Shown one piece after another: positions 1-8,143 of a stretch of DNA of 64,000 bases (its first letter is position 1; the number at the start of each line of letters is the position of its first letter). Origin of the DNA: CADEEN01 sp040384625 (lineage in GTDB: Bacteria > Pseudomonadota > Gammaproteobacteria > Burkholderiales > Burkholderiaceae_C); assembly GCA_040384625.1 (NCBI GenBank), contig JAZKIW010000130.1, forward strand, positions 9,156 through 73,155. The letters run 5' to 3'. The notes under the pieces were generated by a model. It was not told the DNA's origin. It made no database searches and saw only the letters and a list, made by a program, of their open reading frames with translations. Position numbers and translations under genes: made by a program.

Positions 1-2
1 AG

Positions 3-1265
3 CTGGCCCAGGTGCTGCGCGCCGCCTTCGGTGGCGGTGGGTCTGGCGGTGGCAGCGGCAGCGCCACGTCAGGTGCAGCCACGTCAACGTCGCCGGCCGC
101 CTTGAGCAACGCGGCAGCGACACAGGGCGGCGCCTCGTCGCAGGCCACCGCGCCGATCCAGGCTTCGGCCGGTCCGAGCACCGGGGGGTTCATCCAGGCC
201 GACCCGTCCACCAACTCGCTGATCATCACTGCGGCCGAGCCGCTGTACCGTCAGGTGCGCTCGATGATCGACAAGCTCGACTCGCGCCGCGCGCAGGTCT
301 ACATCGAGGCCCTGCTGGTCGAAGTCACCGGCGACAACGCCGCCGACGTCGGCTTCCAGTGGCAGGGCCTGATCGGCAAGGACGGCAACAAGAACATCGG
401 CGTGATCGGCACCAACCTGCCCAACGGCAACGTGCCCAGCATCATCGACATCAATACGAGTGCGGCTGCGGGCGCGGTGGCCATCGGTGCGGGATTGAAT
501 CTCGGCCTGATCCACGACTTCGGTGGCAAGTACGCCCTCGCGGCCATCGCGCAGTTCCTGCAGACCCAGACCAACACCAACATCATGTCGACGCCGAACC
601 TGATCACGCTCGACAACGAGGAGGCAAAGATCGTGGTCGGCAGCAACGTGCCGTTCGTCACCGGGCAGTACACGAACACCGGCAGCGGCACGACCAGCCC
701 GTTCCAGACCGTCGAGCGCAAGGACGTCGGCCTGACGCTGCGCATCAAGCCGCAGATCGGCGAAGGCGGCACGGTGCGCATGACGATCTTCCAGGAGGCC
801 TCGGACGTGATCGGACAGGCCGCCGGCACGGCGGGCGCCGGCCCGACCACCAGCAAGCGTTCGATCGAGTCCAACGTGGTCGTCGACGACGGCGCGATCC
901 TGGTCCTCGGCGGGCTGATCGAGGATCGTTACACCGACAGCAAGAGCAAGGTGCCGTTGCTGGGCGACATTCCCTACATCGGCGGCCTCTTTCGCAGCGA
1001 GTCGCGCTCGAAGAAGCGCACCAACCTGATGGTCTTCCTGCGCCCGGTGGTGATGCGCACGGCCGAGGACGCGAACAAGATCTCGCTCGACCGTTACGAC
1101 ATGATCCGCGCGCAGCAGCAAAGCGGTCAGGCCGCGCCCAACGTGTTTCTGCCGGTCGGCCAGTCGACGGTGCTGCGCCCCAATCCCATGTCGCCTCCCG
1201 CATCCGCATCGGCGCCAGCCTCGGCACCTGCGGCCACGCTCGACGCGCCCCCGAAGACCAACTGA
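3..1265 (+). CDS. gspD: Type II secretion system secretin GspD (5' truncated by window edge)
   Basis: This is the C-terminal part of the outer-membrane secretin, which forms the multimeric exit channel of the type II secretion system. The reading frame is open to the first bases, so the N-terminal ring domains lie outside the window. What remains starts in an N-domain carrying a Gly/Ser/Ala-rich linker, followed by the typical segment ending in SRRAQVYIEALLVEVT. The secretin core follows, with the signature NVPFVTG and the terminal VPLLGDIPYIGGLFRS strand. A Pro/Ala-rich tail ends the protein. The stop lies 2 nt before the gspE start, so the two genes are co-transcribed. The family assignment is secure; the start is not visible. 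Confidence 0.95.
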   Translation: MAQVLRAAFGGGGSGGGSGSATSGAATSTSPAALSNAAATQGGASSQATAPIQASAGPSTGGFIQADPSTNSLIITAAEPLYRQVRSMIDKLDSRRAQVYIEALLVEVTGDNAADVGFQWQGLIGKDGNKNIGVIGTNLPNGNVPSIIDINTSAAAGAVAIGAGLNLGLIHDFGGKYALAAIAQFLQTQTNTNIMSTPNLITLDNEEAKIVVGSNVPFVTGQYTNTGSGTTSPFQTVERKDVGLTLRIKPQIGEGGTVRMTIFQEASDVIGQAAGTAGAGPTTSKRSIESNVVVDDGAILVLGGLIEDRYTDSKSKVPLLGDIPYIGGLFRSESRSKKRTNLMVFLRPVVMRTAEDANKISLDRYDMIRAQQQSGQAAPNVFLPVGQSTVLRPNPMSPPASASAPASAPAATLDAPPKTN

Positions 1266-1267
1266 GC

Positions 1268-2689
1268 ATGGCCGCCCGCCACCCCCTGCCCTACACCTTC
1301 GCCAAGGCGCACACGCTGCTGCTCGAGGACGACGGCCAGCAGCTCACGCTCTGGAGCGGTGAGCAGACGCCGCCGGCGGCGCTCTCGGAGGTGCTGCGCG
1401 TATACGACGTGCAATGCTTCGAGCGCGACGCCCAGCCGCGACTGGCGCAGCGCATCGCCGCCGCCTACGCCGGCGGGGAATCGAGCGCGGCGACGGTGAT
1501 CGGCGAAGTAGAGAGCGCGGTCGACCTGTCGCGCCTGATGCAGGACCTGCCGGCGGTCGAAGACCTGCTCGAAGCCGCCAACGACGCGCCCATCATCCGC
1601 ATGCTCAACGCCCTGCTGACGCAGGCCGCAAAGGACGGCGCCAGCGACATCCATATCGAGCCCTACGAGCGCAATTCGTCGGTGCGCTTTCGCGTCGACG
1701 GCACGCTGCGCGAGGTGGTGCAGCCCAACCGGGCGCTGCACGCGGCGTTGATCTCGCGCCTGAAGATCATGGCCGAGCTCGATATCGCCGAGAAGCGCCT
1801 GCCCCAGGATGGCCGCATCTCGCTGCGCATCGGCGGACGAGCGATTGATGTGCGTGTCTCGACCCTGCCGTCGGCCCACGGCGAACGCGCCGTGCTGCGT
1901 CTGCTCGACAAGGGCGAAGCCAAGTTCACGCTCGAATCGCTGGGCATGAGCGGCGACGTGTTGACCAGCTTCCAGAAGCTGGTGCAGCAACCGCACGGCA
2001 TCGTGCTCGTCACCGGACCGACAGGCTCAGGCAAGACCACGACCCTCTATGCCGCGCTGCAGACGCTGGAAACCAGCACCACCAACGTGCTGACGGTCGA
2101 AGACCCGATCGAATACGAGTTGCCGGGCATCGGCCAGACGCAGGTCAATCCGAAGATCGATCTGGACTTCGCCAAGGCCCTGCGCGCGATCCTGCGCCAG
2201 GACCCGGACGTGATCATGATCGGCGAGATCCGCGACTTCGAGACCGCCCAGATCGCGATCCAGGCCTCGCTGACCGGCCACCTCGTCTTGGCCACCTTGC
2301 ACACCAACGATGCGCCCTCGGCCGTGACCCGCTTGACCGACATGGGCGTCGAGCCCTTCCTGCTCAGCAGCTCCTTGCTCGGCGTGCTGGCGCAACGCCT
2401 GGTGAGGAAGCTCTGCCCCTTCTGCCGTCGCATCGACCCGCGTGGCCGCTATCACCCGGTCGGCTGCGCCGAGTGCTCGATGACGGGCTACAAGGGCCGC
2501 ACCGGGGTCTACGAAATGATGGTCGCCGACGACAAGGTGCGCGCGCTGATCCACAGCCGGGCAGCCGAGAGCCAGCTCTTCGTCGCCGCCGAGGGCGCCG
2601 GCCTGCGCTCGATGCGCGAGGACGGTGAGCGTCTGGTCGAAGAAGGCGTCACCTCGGCCGAAGAGGTCATGCGGGTGACGCGCGAGTGA
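1268..2689 (+). CDS. gspE: Type II secretion system ATPase GspE
   Basis: Cytoplasmic hexameric ATPase that powers pseudopilus assembly in type II secretion; 473 residues, close to the family norm. An N-terminal GspE domain precedes the ATPase core. The Walker A motif GPTGSGKTTT lies near residue 250, an Asp box and Walker B region (DPDVIMIGEIRD) follow, and the His box is ATLHTND. The zinc-binding tetracysteine is intact, with CPFC near residue 382 and CAEC near 400, which separates GspE from PilT-type ATPases. The start is the ATG directly after the gspD stop. gspF follows 25 nt downstream. Confidence 0.95.
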   Translation: MAARHPLPYTFAKAHTLLLEDDGQQLTLWSGEQTPPAALSEVLRVYDVQCFERDAQPRLAQRIAAAYAGGESSAATVIGEVESAVDLSRLMQDLPAVEDLLEAANDAPIIRMLNALLTQAAKDGASDIHIEPYERNSSVRFRVDGTLREVVQPNRALHAALISRLKIMAELDIAEKRLPQDGRISLRIGGRAIDVRVSTLPSAHGERAVLRLLDKGEAKFTLESLGMSGDVLTSFQKLVQQPHGIVLVTGPTGSGKTTTLYAALQTLETSTTNVLTVEDPIEYELPGIGQTQVNPKIDLDFAKALRAILRQDPDVIMIGEIRDFETAQIAIQASLTGHLVLATLHTNDAPSAVTRLTDMGVEPFLLSSSLLGVLAQRLVRKLCPFCRRIDPRGRYHPVGCAECSMTGYKGRTGVYEMMVADDKVRALIHSRAAESQLFVAAEGAGLRSMREDGERLVEEGVTSAEEVMRVTRE

Positions 2690-2714
2690 TGATGGCCCCG
2701 GCGCCTCGCTGACC

Positions 2715-3929
2715 ATGCCCGCCTACAAGTTCGAAGCGCTCGACGCCGCCGGCAAGGCCAAGAGCGGCCTGCTGGACGCCGACAACGCCAAGGCCGCCCG
2801 GGCACAGTTGCGGGCCCAGGCGCTGGTGCCGCTCGATGTGGTGCCGGTGACCCAGGCCGCCAACGACGGCAAGGCCTCGCGCTTCGGCCGACGCGTATTT
2901 TCGAGTACCGAGCTGTCGGTCTGGACGCGCCAGATGGCAGGCCTGGTTGGCGCCGGTCTGCCACTCGAACGTGCCTTGACGGCCCTGGTCGACGAGTCCG
3001 AGGACCCCCGCCAGCGCGAGCTGGTCGCGCATCTGCGCAGCGAGGTCAACGCCGGCAGCCCGTTCGCACGAGCGCTGGCCAGTGCACCGCGCGAATTCGA
3101 CGACGTCTACCGGGCGGTGGTCGCCGCTGGCGAACAGAGTGGCGCACTCGGTCCGGTGCTGGAAAAACTGGCCGACGACCTGGAGGAGCGCCAGTCCCTG
3201 AAGGGCAAGCTGATCGGCGCCACGCTGTACCCGGCGATCGTGTCCTTGATCGCGATCGTGATCGTGATCTTCCTGGTCACCTACGTCGTGCCCCAGGTCG
3301 CCAGCGTCTTTGCCGGCAGCAAGCGCGCCCTGCCGACCCTCACCGTGGCCATGCTCGGTCTGAGTGCCTTCGTGCGCCAATGGGGTTGGCTGGTGATCCT
3401 GATCGCCGTCGCGGGCGGCCTGCTGTTCTCCTACTCGTTGCGCAGCCCGGCCGTGCGTGAGCGCTTCGATGCGCTGTGGCTGAACCTGCCCCTGGTCGGA
3501 CGCCTGGCGCGCGGGTACAACGCGGCGCGCTTTGCCGGCACCCTGGCCATGCTGGCGGGCGCCGGTGTGCCGATCCTGAAGGCCTTGCAGGCCGCCGCCG
3601 AGACCTTGGGCAACCGGGCGATGCGGGCCGACGCGATGGCCGCTCTGGTGCAGGTGCGAGAGGGCGCGCCTCTGGCCAATGCGCTGGCTGCCAAGCGGCG
3701 CTTCCCGGGGCTATTGCCGATGTTCGCGCGCCTGGGCGAGCAGACCGGCACGTTGCCGCAGATGCTGCAACGGGCGGCGACTCAGTTGAGCCTGGAGGTG
3801 CAACGCCGCGCGATGGCCCTGGCCACCGTGCTCGAGCCGCTGCTGATCGTGGCCATGGGTGGGATGGTGATGCTGATCGTGCTGGCGGTGTTGCTACCGA
3901 TCATCCAGCTCAACACCTGGGTCAAGTGA
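2715..3929 (+). CDS. gspF: Type II secretion system inner-membrane platform protein GspF
   Basis: Polytopic inner-membrane protein of 404 residues that couples GspE to the pseudopilus. It carries two T2SSF domains (about residues 70-195 and 270-395), each followed by hydrophobic helices. The first membrane segment is around residues 170-195 (LYPAIVSLIAIVIVIFLVTY), a second is near 220-240, and the last is at the C-terminus (LLIVAMGGMVMLIVLAVLLP). The N-terminus MPAYKFEALDAAGKAKSG is the classic GspF/PilC opening. No gspG-gspN follows. Instead two small minus-strand ORFs abut it, so the remaining gsp genes must lie elsewhere. Confidence 0.95.
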   Translation: MPAYKFEALDAAGKAKSGLLDADNAKAARAQLRAQALVPLDVVPVTQAANDGKASRFGRRVFSSTELSVWTRQMAGLVGAGLPLERALTALVDESEDPRQRELVAHLRSEVNAGSPFARALASAPREFDDVYRAVVAAGEQSGALGPVLEKLADDLEERQSLKGKLIGATLYPAIVSLIAIVIVIFLVTYVVPQVASVFAGSKRALPTLTVAMLGLSAFVRQWGWLVILIAVAGGLLFSYSLRSPAVRERFDALWLNLPLVGRLARGYNAARFAGTLAMLAGAGVPILKALQAAAETLGNRAMRADAMAALVQVREGAPLANALAAKRRFPGLLPMFARLGEQTGTLPQMLQRAATQLSLEVQRRAMALATVLEPLLIVAMGGMVMLIVLAVLLPIIQLNTWVK

Positions 3930-3932
3930 CCC

Positions 3933-3957
3933 GCCGCGGGCTCAGCCCAGTGGCGGC
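3933..3957. terminator. GC-rich hairpin after gspF
   Basis: GCCGC-GGGC (3933-3941) pairs with GCCC (3945-3948) and GCGGC (3953-3957), with a 3-nt loop and a 4-nt bulge. It lies just after the gspF stop and overlaps the 3' end of the convergent small ORF. There is no T-tract, so it would be a Rho-assisted or weak bidirectional terminator. Confidence 0.35.
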
Positions 3958-4130
3958 ACCACGGCAAAGGCGACACCCAGCAGGGCCACGGCCACCGGCA
4001 CGGCATTGACCAGCCAGCGGGCGCCCGCGGGCACGGGCTCGATCACCGGCGCTTCCGAGACGAGGTCGAACACGTCCTCGGCGAACGCCTCGCTGCGGTA
4101 CAGGTGGGACTCGGTGGCGGCGGCATTCAT
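3942..4130 (-). CDS. Small predicted membrane protein, 62 aa
   Basis: I do not recognise this family. The 62-residue product has a polar, acidic N-terminal half and a single C-terminal hydrophobic segment (about residues 40-60, WLVNAVPVAVALLGVAFAVV), as expected for a tail-anchored inner-membrane peptide. The start is supported by an AGGAG Shine-Dalgarno 7 nt upstream of the ATG. It converges on gspF, with 12 nt between the two stop codons, and lies downstream of a second small ORF on the same strand. The good ribosome-binding site favours a real gene. Confidence 0.5.
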   Translation of the reverse strand: MNAAATESHLYRSEAFAEDVFDLVSEAPVIEPVPAGARWLVNAVPVAVALLGVAFAVVPPLG

Positions 4131-4240
4131 GATCGTTCTCCTGCGATGACACCAGTGTCGGATCTCTACGTGTCAGACCGATGTCTGGATGACCGTCGCA
4201 GGTGAAACGGTTTGTGGAATAGGAACGGATCGCCTGCGTT

Positions 4241-4402
4241 TCAGACCGGCTGCGTCGCGGCAGCAGCCTGCACCAGGTGCGAAGCAGCGCCCTGGTTCGT
4301 GGCCAGGCTGTCGATGCCTGACATCAGCGTCAGCGTGACGGCGGCGGCGGCGAGGACGGCGTTGAAGCGAAAGGCGAACGACGTGCGGGGCAGTTGGTTC
4401 AT
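4241..4402 (-). CDS. Small hypothetical exported/membrane peptide, 53 aa
   Basis: Unrecognised small protein. After a short basic N-terminus (MNQLPRTSFAFRF) comes one hydrophobic stretch (NAVLAAAAVTLTLMSGI) and a polar Ala/Gln-rich tail, so it is either a signal-anchored peptide or a secreted one. I chose the internal ATG because an AGGAG sequence sits 6 nt upstream; an ATG seven codons earlier has no such site. It is followed on the same strand by another small membrane ORF 110 nt downstream. It could have an accessory envelope role, but nothing in the sequence shows one. Confidence 0.5.
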   Translation of the reverse strand: MNQLPRTSFAFRFNAVLAAAAVTLTLMSGIDSLATNQGAASHLVQAAAATQPV

Positions 4403-4643
4403 GGTCGGCTCCTGGGGGTGCATGGGTGTGTCGATGGCTGGACTCTAGGCAAGCGCGGCGGGCCCCGCGAGCGTCTTGCGATCAAGGGCTGCCCGCGCGG
4501 GATGGAACGCCGGCAGCGCCGACAAACGGCAGCCCACGGCCCGGCACAACAAATGAAACCGAGGCACGCGCCGCCTGAAGCGGCACCGATACGCGACGCC
4601 GCGAACCTGTGCCGGTCCATCCATCGGTTCACAGGAGCAAGCC

Positions 4644-5060
4644 ATGACACCGCAACAAGTCGCCCATATCCGCAGCAGCTTCAACCTCGTCGCACCGGGC
4701 GCCGCACAAGTCGCTGCGCTGTTCTACCAACACCTGTTCGCCGTCGACCCATCCCTGCGCGCCCTCTTCAAGGGCGAGCTGTCGCAGCAGGGCGAACGGC
4801 TGATGCAGATGATCGGCGCGGCCGTCGGCCTGCTCGACCAGCCCGAGCGCCTGGTGCCAGTGCTGCGCACCCTCGGCGCGCGGCACCGCGGCTATGGCGT
4901 GCGCGCTGCCCACTACGACAGCGTTGGCACGGCTTTGCTGCGCACGCTGCGCGACGGCCTGGGCGTGGCTTTCACACCGGCCGTCGCGGAGGCCTGGGCC
5001 ACGATGTACGGCCTGGTAGCGCGTGAGATGCAGCGGGCCGAGGAGCCGGCCACGGCCTGA
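4644..5060 (+). CDS. Single-domain globin (Vitreoscilla-hemoglobin/flavohemoglobin type)
   Basis: Heme-binding globin of 138 residues, the size of a single-domain bacterial hemoglobin with no reductase domain. Compared with Vitreoscilla hemoglobin, the distal tyrosine (B10) is visible in FYQHLF near residue 29 and a distal Gln (E7) in ELSQQGERL near residue 53. The proximal histidine (F8) is in LGARHRGYGV near residue 80, and HYDSVGTALL matches the G-helix region. A strong AGGAG precedes the ATG. Known relatives bind O2 or NO; the role here (oxygen delivery or nitrosative stress) is inference. It is monocistronic and converges on the hybrid kinase gene. Confidence 0.85.
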   Translation: MTPQQVAHIRSSFNLVAPGAAQVAALFYQHLFAVDPSLRALFKGELSQQGERLMQMIGAAVGLLDQPERLVPVLRTLGARHRGYGVRAAHYDSVGTALLRTLRDGLGVAFTPAVAEAWATMYGLVAREMQRAEEPATA

Positions 5061-5070
5061 ACCGGGGCAA

Positions 5071-7062
5071 TCAGGCCAGCAGGGCCGCCACACGCGCCAG
5101 CAGGTCGGCCTTGGTGAAGGGCTTGTCCAGGCTGGCACACCGGGTTTCGGCCAGGAACTGGCGCGAACCCGGCGACAAGGTGTCGCCGGTGACGAACAAC
5201 ATGCGCCTTGCCATCGCCGGATGCTGGTCGCGCACGGCCCGCCAGAGCGCGGCGCCGTCCATGTCGGGCATGCGCAGGTCGGACACGATGGCGTCGAAGC
5301 GGGCCGCCGCCAGCAGCTCCAGGGCCACCGCGCCCGACTCGGCGGTCGCCACCTCGTAGCCCGCGCCCTCGAGCATCGCGCGCGCCATGTCGACGATCTC
5401 GACCTCGTCGTCGACCACCAGCACCCGACTGAGCGCAGCGGGCTCGGCGCCGGCATCCAGCGGGCTCGGCGCGGTGACGGCCTCGACGGCGCCACTGATC
5501 GGCACGCTGAGTCGAAGGACCGCGCCGCCGAGTTCGCCGCCGGCCTCGAGCGCGAGGTCACCGCCATGCTCGCGCGCCAGCGAGCGCGACACTGCCAGGC
5601 CGAGCCCGGTGCCGATGCCCTCGGCCTTGGTCGTGAAGAAGGGCTCGAAGATGCGCTCGTGCAGGCCGGCCGCGACGCCGGGCCCGTTGTCGGCCACACG
5701 CAGCCAGACCCGCGGCGGGCGGTTCTCGCGCACCGACTCGATGCCGGTGCTGATGCGCACGCGGCGCGGCCCTTCGTGTGTCGCCAGCGCCTGCTGGGCG
5801 TTGACCATCAGATTGAGCAGCACCTGGCCGAGCTGGTCGCCGTCGGCATCGATGGCAGGCAGCGCATCCGCGAGCACCAGCTCGAGCGCGATGCCATGGC
5901 TGCGCCAGGTGTATCCCAGCATGTCGGCTGCCGCGCGCACCAGGTCGTTCACGGCCACGCTGCTACGCTGGGCCGGCCGGCTGCGCGCCATGTTCAGGAA
6001 GGTGCGCACGATGCGGCCGCAGCGCTCGGCGGCGGCGCGGATGCGCTGCGCGTCGGCCTTCAGTTCGGGCTGGGCCTCGCACTTCTCTTCGAGCAGGCTG
6101 GCGCGGCCGAGCACGATCGCCAGCGGGTTGTTCAGCTCGTGCGCCACGCCGGCCAGCAGGCTGCCCATCGCGGTCAGCTTCTCGCTCTGGCGCAGGGCTT
6201 CGCGCTGGCGTTCGATCTCCTGGGTCGCGTTCTTGCGTTCGGTGAGGTCGAACATCGATGCGGTGTAGAAGGCCTTCCCGCCGACCTCGGTGCGCCACAG
6301 TACCATCTCGACCGGGAACTCACTGCCGTCGGCGCGCAGCGCGGGCATCTCCAGCCGCTTGCCCATGATGTGCGCGGGCCCGCCCTGCGCCATGCGGCGC
6401 AGGCCGGCATCGTGCGCCGCGAGGTGCCGCGCCGGGATGATGACCTCGCCGACCGGGCGGCCCAGCACCGCGGCGCGGGCCCGGCCGAACATGGCCTCGG
6501 CGGCGGGGTTGAACTCGACCACCCGGCCCTCGGCATCGGTGGAAATCAGCGCCGCCAGCGCATGGTCGACGATCGACGACTTCAAGGCCTCGGTCGACTC
6601 GAGCTCTTCGACCTTGGCCGCCAGCTCGGTCTCGCGCTGCTTGAGCTCGGTGACGTCGCGGCCGAAGGTGATGATGGCCTGGACCTCGCCGTCCGCAGTC
6701 ACGAAGGGCAGCAGGTGCTGCTCGTAATAGCGCGCGCCGCGGCCCTGGTAGTCCATCCAGCCTTCCCAGCGCAGGGCTTCGCCGCCGAACAAGCGCTCGG
6801 CCACCGGCAGATAGGCGGCGTAGACCGCCTCACCCAGCACCTCGCGCACATGGCGCCCGATCACCTGCCCGGCCGACAGGCCCATCGCCTCGAGGAAGGT
6901 GTGGTTGGCGTAGAGGTAGTGCTGGTCGCGGCCGACGGCCGTGGCGCGCATCGGGATGTGGTCGAGCAGGGTCTGCAGCACCAGCGGGTCCAGCGCGAGG
7001 GCCGTCGCACCCTGCACGATGCCGGCGCGGCCCAGGCTCTGGAAGCTCAGCCCCGAACTCAT
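5071..7062 (-). CDS. Hybrid sensor histidine kinase with PAS domains and C-terminal receiver
   Basis: Sensor kinase of 663 residues with no clear membrane segment, so probably cytoplasmic. Domains in order are PAS (about 25-140), PAS (about 160-275), HisKA with the phosphorylated His in VAHELNNPLAIVLGR (about 310), HATPase (N-box NLMVNAQQAL, G-box GIGTGLGLAVSR) and a receiver domain (about 545-660, LVVDDE and SDLRMPDMDG). The start overlaps the stop of the upstream response-regulator gene (ATGA), so the two are translationally coupled. The attached receiver suggests an internal phosphorelay or a brake on the kinase. The signal sensed through PAS is unknown. Confidence 0.9.
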   Translation of the reverse strand: MSSGLSFQSLGRAGIVQGATALALDPLVLQTLLDHIPMRATAVGRDQHYLYANHTFLEAMGLSAGQVIGRHVREVLGEAVYAAYLPVAERLFGGEALRWEGWMDYQGRGARYYEQHLLPFVTADGEVQAIITFGRDVTELKQRETELAAKVEELESTEALKSSIVDHALAALISTDAEGRVVEFNPAAEAMFGRARAAVLGRPVGEVIIPARHLAAHDAGLRRMAQGGPAHIMGKRLEMPALRADGSEFPVEMVLWRTEVGGKAFYTASMFDLTERKNATQEIERQREALRQSEKLTAMGSLLAGVAHELNNPLAIVLGRASLLEEKCEAQPELKADAQRIRAAAERCGRIVRTFLNMARSRPAQRSSVAVNDLVRAAADMLGYTWRSHGIALELVLADALPAIDADGDQLGQVLLNLMVNAQQALATHEGPRRVRISTGIESVRENRPPRVWLRVADNGPGVAAGLHERIFEPFFTTKAEGIGTGLGLAVSRSLAREHGGDLALEAGGELGGAVLRLSVPISGAVEAVTAPSPLDAGAEPAALSRVLVVDDEVEIVDMARAMLEGAGYEVATAESGAVALELLAAARFDAIVSDLRMPDMDGAALWRAVRDQHPAMARRMLFVTGDTLSPGSRQFLAETRCASLDKPFTKADLLARVAALLA

Positions 7063-7901
7063 GCCGGAACGTACACGTAGCCGACGTTGCGCACCGTCTT
7101 GATCAGCTCCGGCTTGTCGGGGTTGCGCTCGATCTTGCGCCGCAACCGCATGATGCGCAGATCGATCGAGCGGTCGAACACGTCCCAGCCGCGGTTGTGC
7201 GCCTGCTCCATGATCTGGTCGCGGTTCAGCGGCCGGTTCGGATGGCGCCCGAACAGCGCCAGCAGGTCGAACTCGGCGGCGGTGATCTCGATCTCGGCGC
7301 CGTCGCCGCCGAACAGCTTGCGCTGGTCCAGATCGAGCGAGCACGCGCCGAAGGGCACCCTTGTGGTGCCCGCGACGGTCTGGGCGGCCCTATGGGTAGG
7401 GGCGGCAACAGGTTCCTGCAGCCGACGCAGCACGGCCCGCACTCGGGCCAGCAACTCGCGCAGCTCGAAGGGTTTGGGCACGTAGTCGTCGGCACCCAGT
7501 TCGAGACCGACGACGCGATCGACCGCTTCGCTGGCGGTGGTCAGCATCACGATGCCGACGCGCGGATGCGCTTCGCGCAGCCAGCGTGCCAGCGCCAAGC
7601 CGTTCTCGCCGGGCATGTTGATGTCGAGCAATGCCAATGCGGGTGCCGCTTCCGCCACCAGGCTGCGCGCCGCGGCAGCCTCGGCGGCCACCTGCACCTC
7701 GAAGCCGTGGCGCCCGAAGTACTCGGCCAGCAGGTCGCGCAGCTCCGGCTCGTCGTCGACCACCAACAGCTTCGTCTGCAGTCCTGGCATCTTTTTCTGG
7801 TCCAGCATGTCGGTGGCATGGGCGGGAGCGGGGGCCGAACGCGCGGCCGGCTGTGTGCCCAGCATCAGGTCCAGCGCATGGCCACAGCGGGCATCGTACA
7901 T
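7059..7901 (-). CDS. OmpR-family response regulator
   Basis: Two-domain transcriptional regulator of 280 residues with the chosen start. An N-terminal extension of about 40 residues precedes the receiver domain (LLVVDDEPELRD, phospho-acceptor Asp in LALLDINMPGENG, conserved Lys in VPKPFE). A C-terminal winged-helix domain follows (EIEITAAEFDLLALF and RSIDLRIMRLRRKIE). The upstream ATG was preferred because GGGAG lies 6 nt before it; ATGs at 7808 and 7790 lack good sites but would give a conventional length. It forms a two-gene operon with the hybrid kinase and is divergent from the AAA+ ATPase gene. Confidence 0.88.
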   Translation of the reverse strand: MYDARCGHALDLMLGTQPAARSAPAPAHATDMLDQKKMPGLQTKLLVVDDEPELRDLLAEYFGRHGFEVQVAAEAAAARSLVAEAAPALALLDINMPGENGLALARWLREAHPRVGIVMLTTASEAVDRVVGLELGADDYVPKPFELRELLARVRAVLRRLQEPVAAPTHRAAQTVAGTTRVPFGACSLDLDQRKLFGGDGAEIEITAAEFDLLALFGRHPNRPLNRDQIMEQAHNRGWDVFDRSIDLRIMRLRRKIERNPDKPELIKTVRNVGYVYVPA

Positions 7902-8021
7902 CGCAGCTCCCGATCGAGATGAGGGTGGCCCGCGGCGCGCTGGCGCCGTGACCGGTGCACGAATCCTCGCCCTGGCGCGTTGCAGTCGGGTTGCGGGCGT
8001 GGCATTTGCATGTTTCCTTTG

Positions 8022-8049
8022 TTGCAACGGGCGCGGGATTTGCTAGAAG
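8022..8049 (+). promoter_or_regulatory. Candidate sigma-70 promoter for the AAA+ ATPase gene
   Basis: TTGCAA (8022-8027) and TAGAAG (8044-8049) are separated by 16 nt, each matching 4 of 6 consensus bases. They lie about 95 nt before the ATPase start, in the 242-nt divergent intergenic region shared with the response-regulator operon. This is pattern matching only. Confidence 0.35.
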
Positions 8050-8143
8050 GCTAAACAGCATCTGTGGCGTGTTCGGCCCGCTTCTCGACCCATGGGCCAC
8101 GCCGCTTCTTGCTGCAATAAGGTTCACGGATCAGGAGTCACAC

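Noticed and set aside
84..1121. Long minus-strand ORF opposite gspD
   Set aside because: Its product is His/Arg/Ala/Gly-rich, which is the usual antisense shadow of high-GC coding DNA. The plus-strand secretin frame is unambiguous.
7999..8014. Sigma-54 type promoter (TGGCATTTGCATGTTT)
   Set aside because: TGGCA is present, but the GC doublet of the -12 element does not fall at the required spacing.
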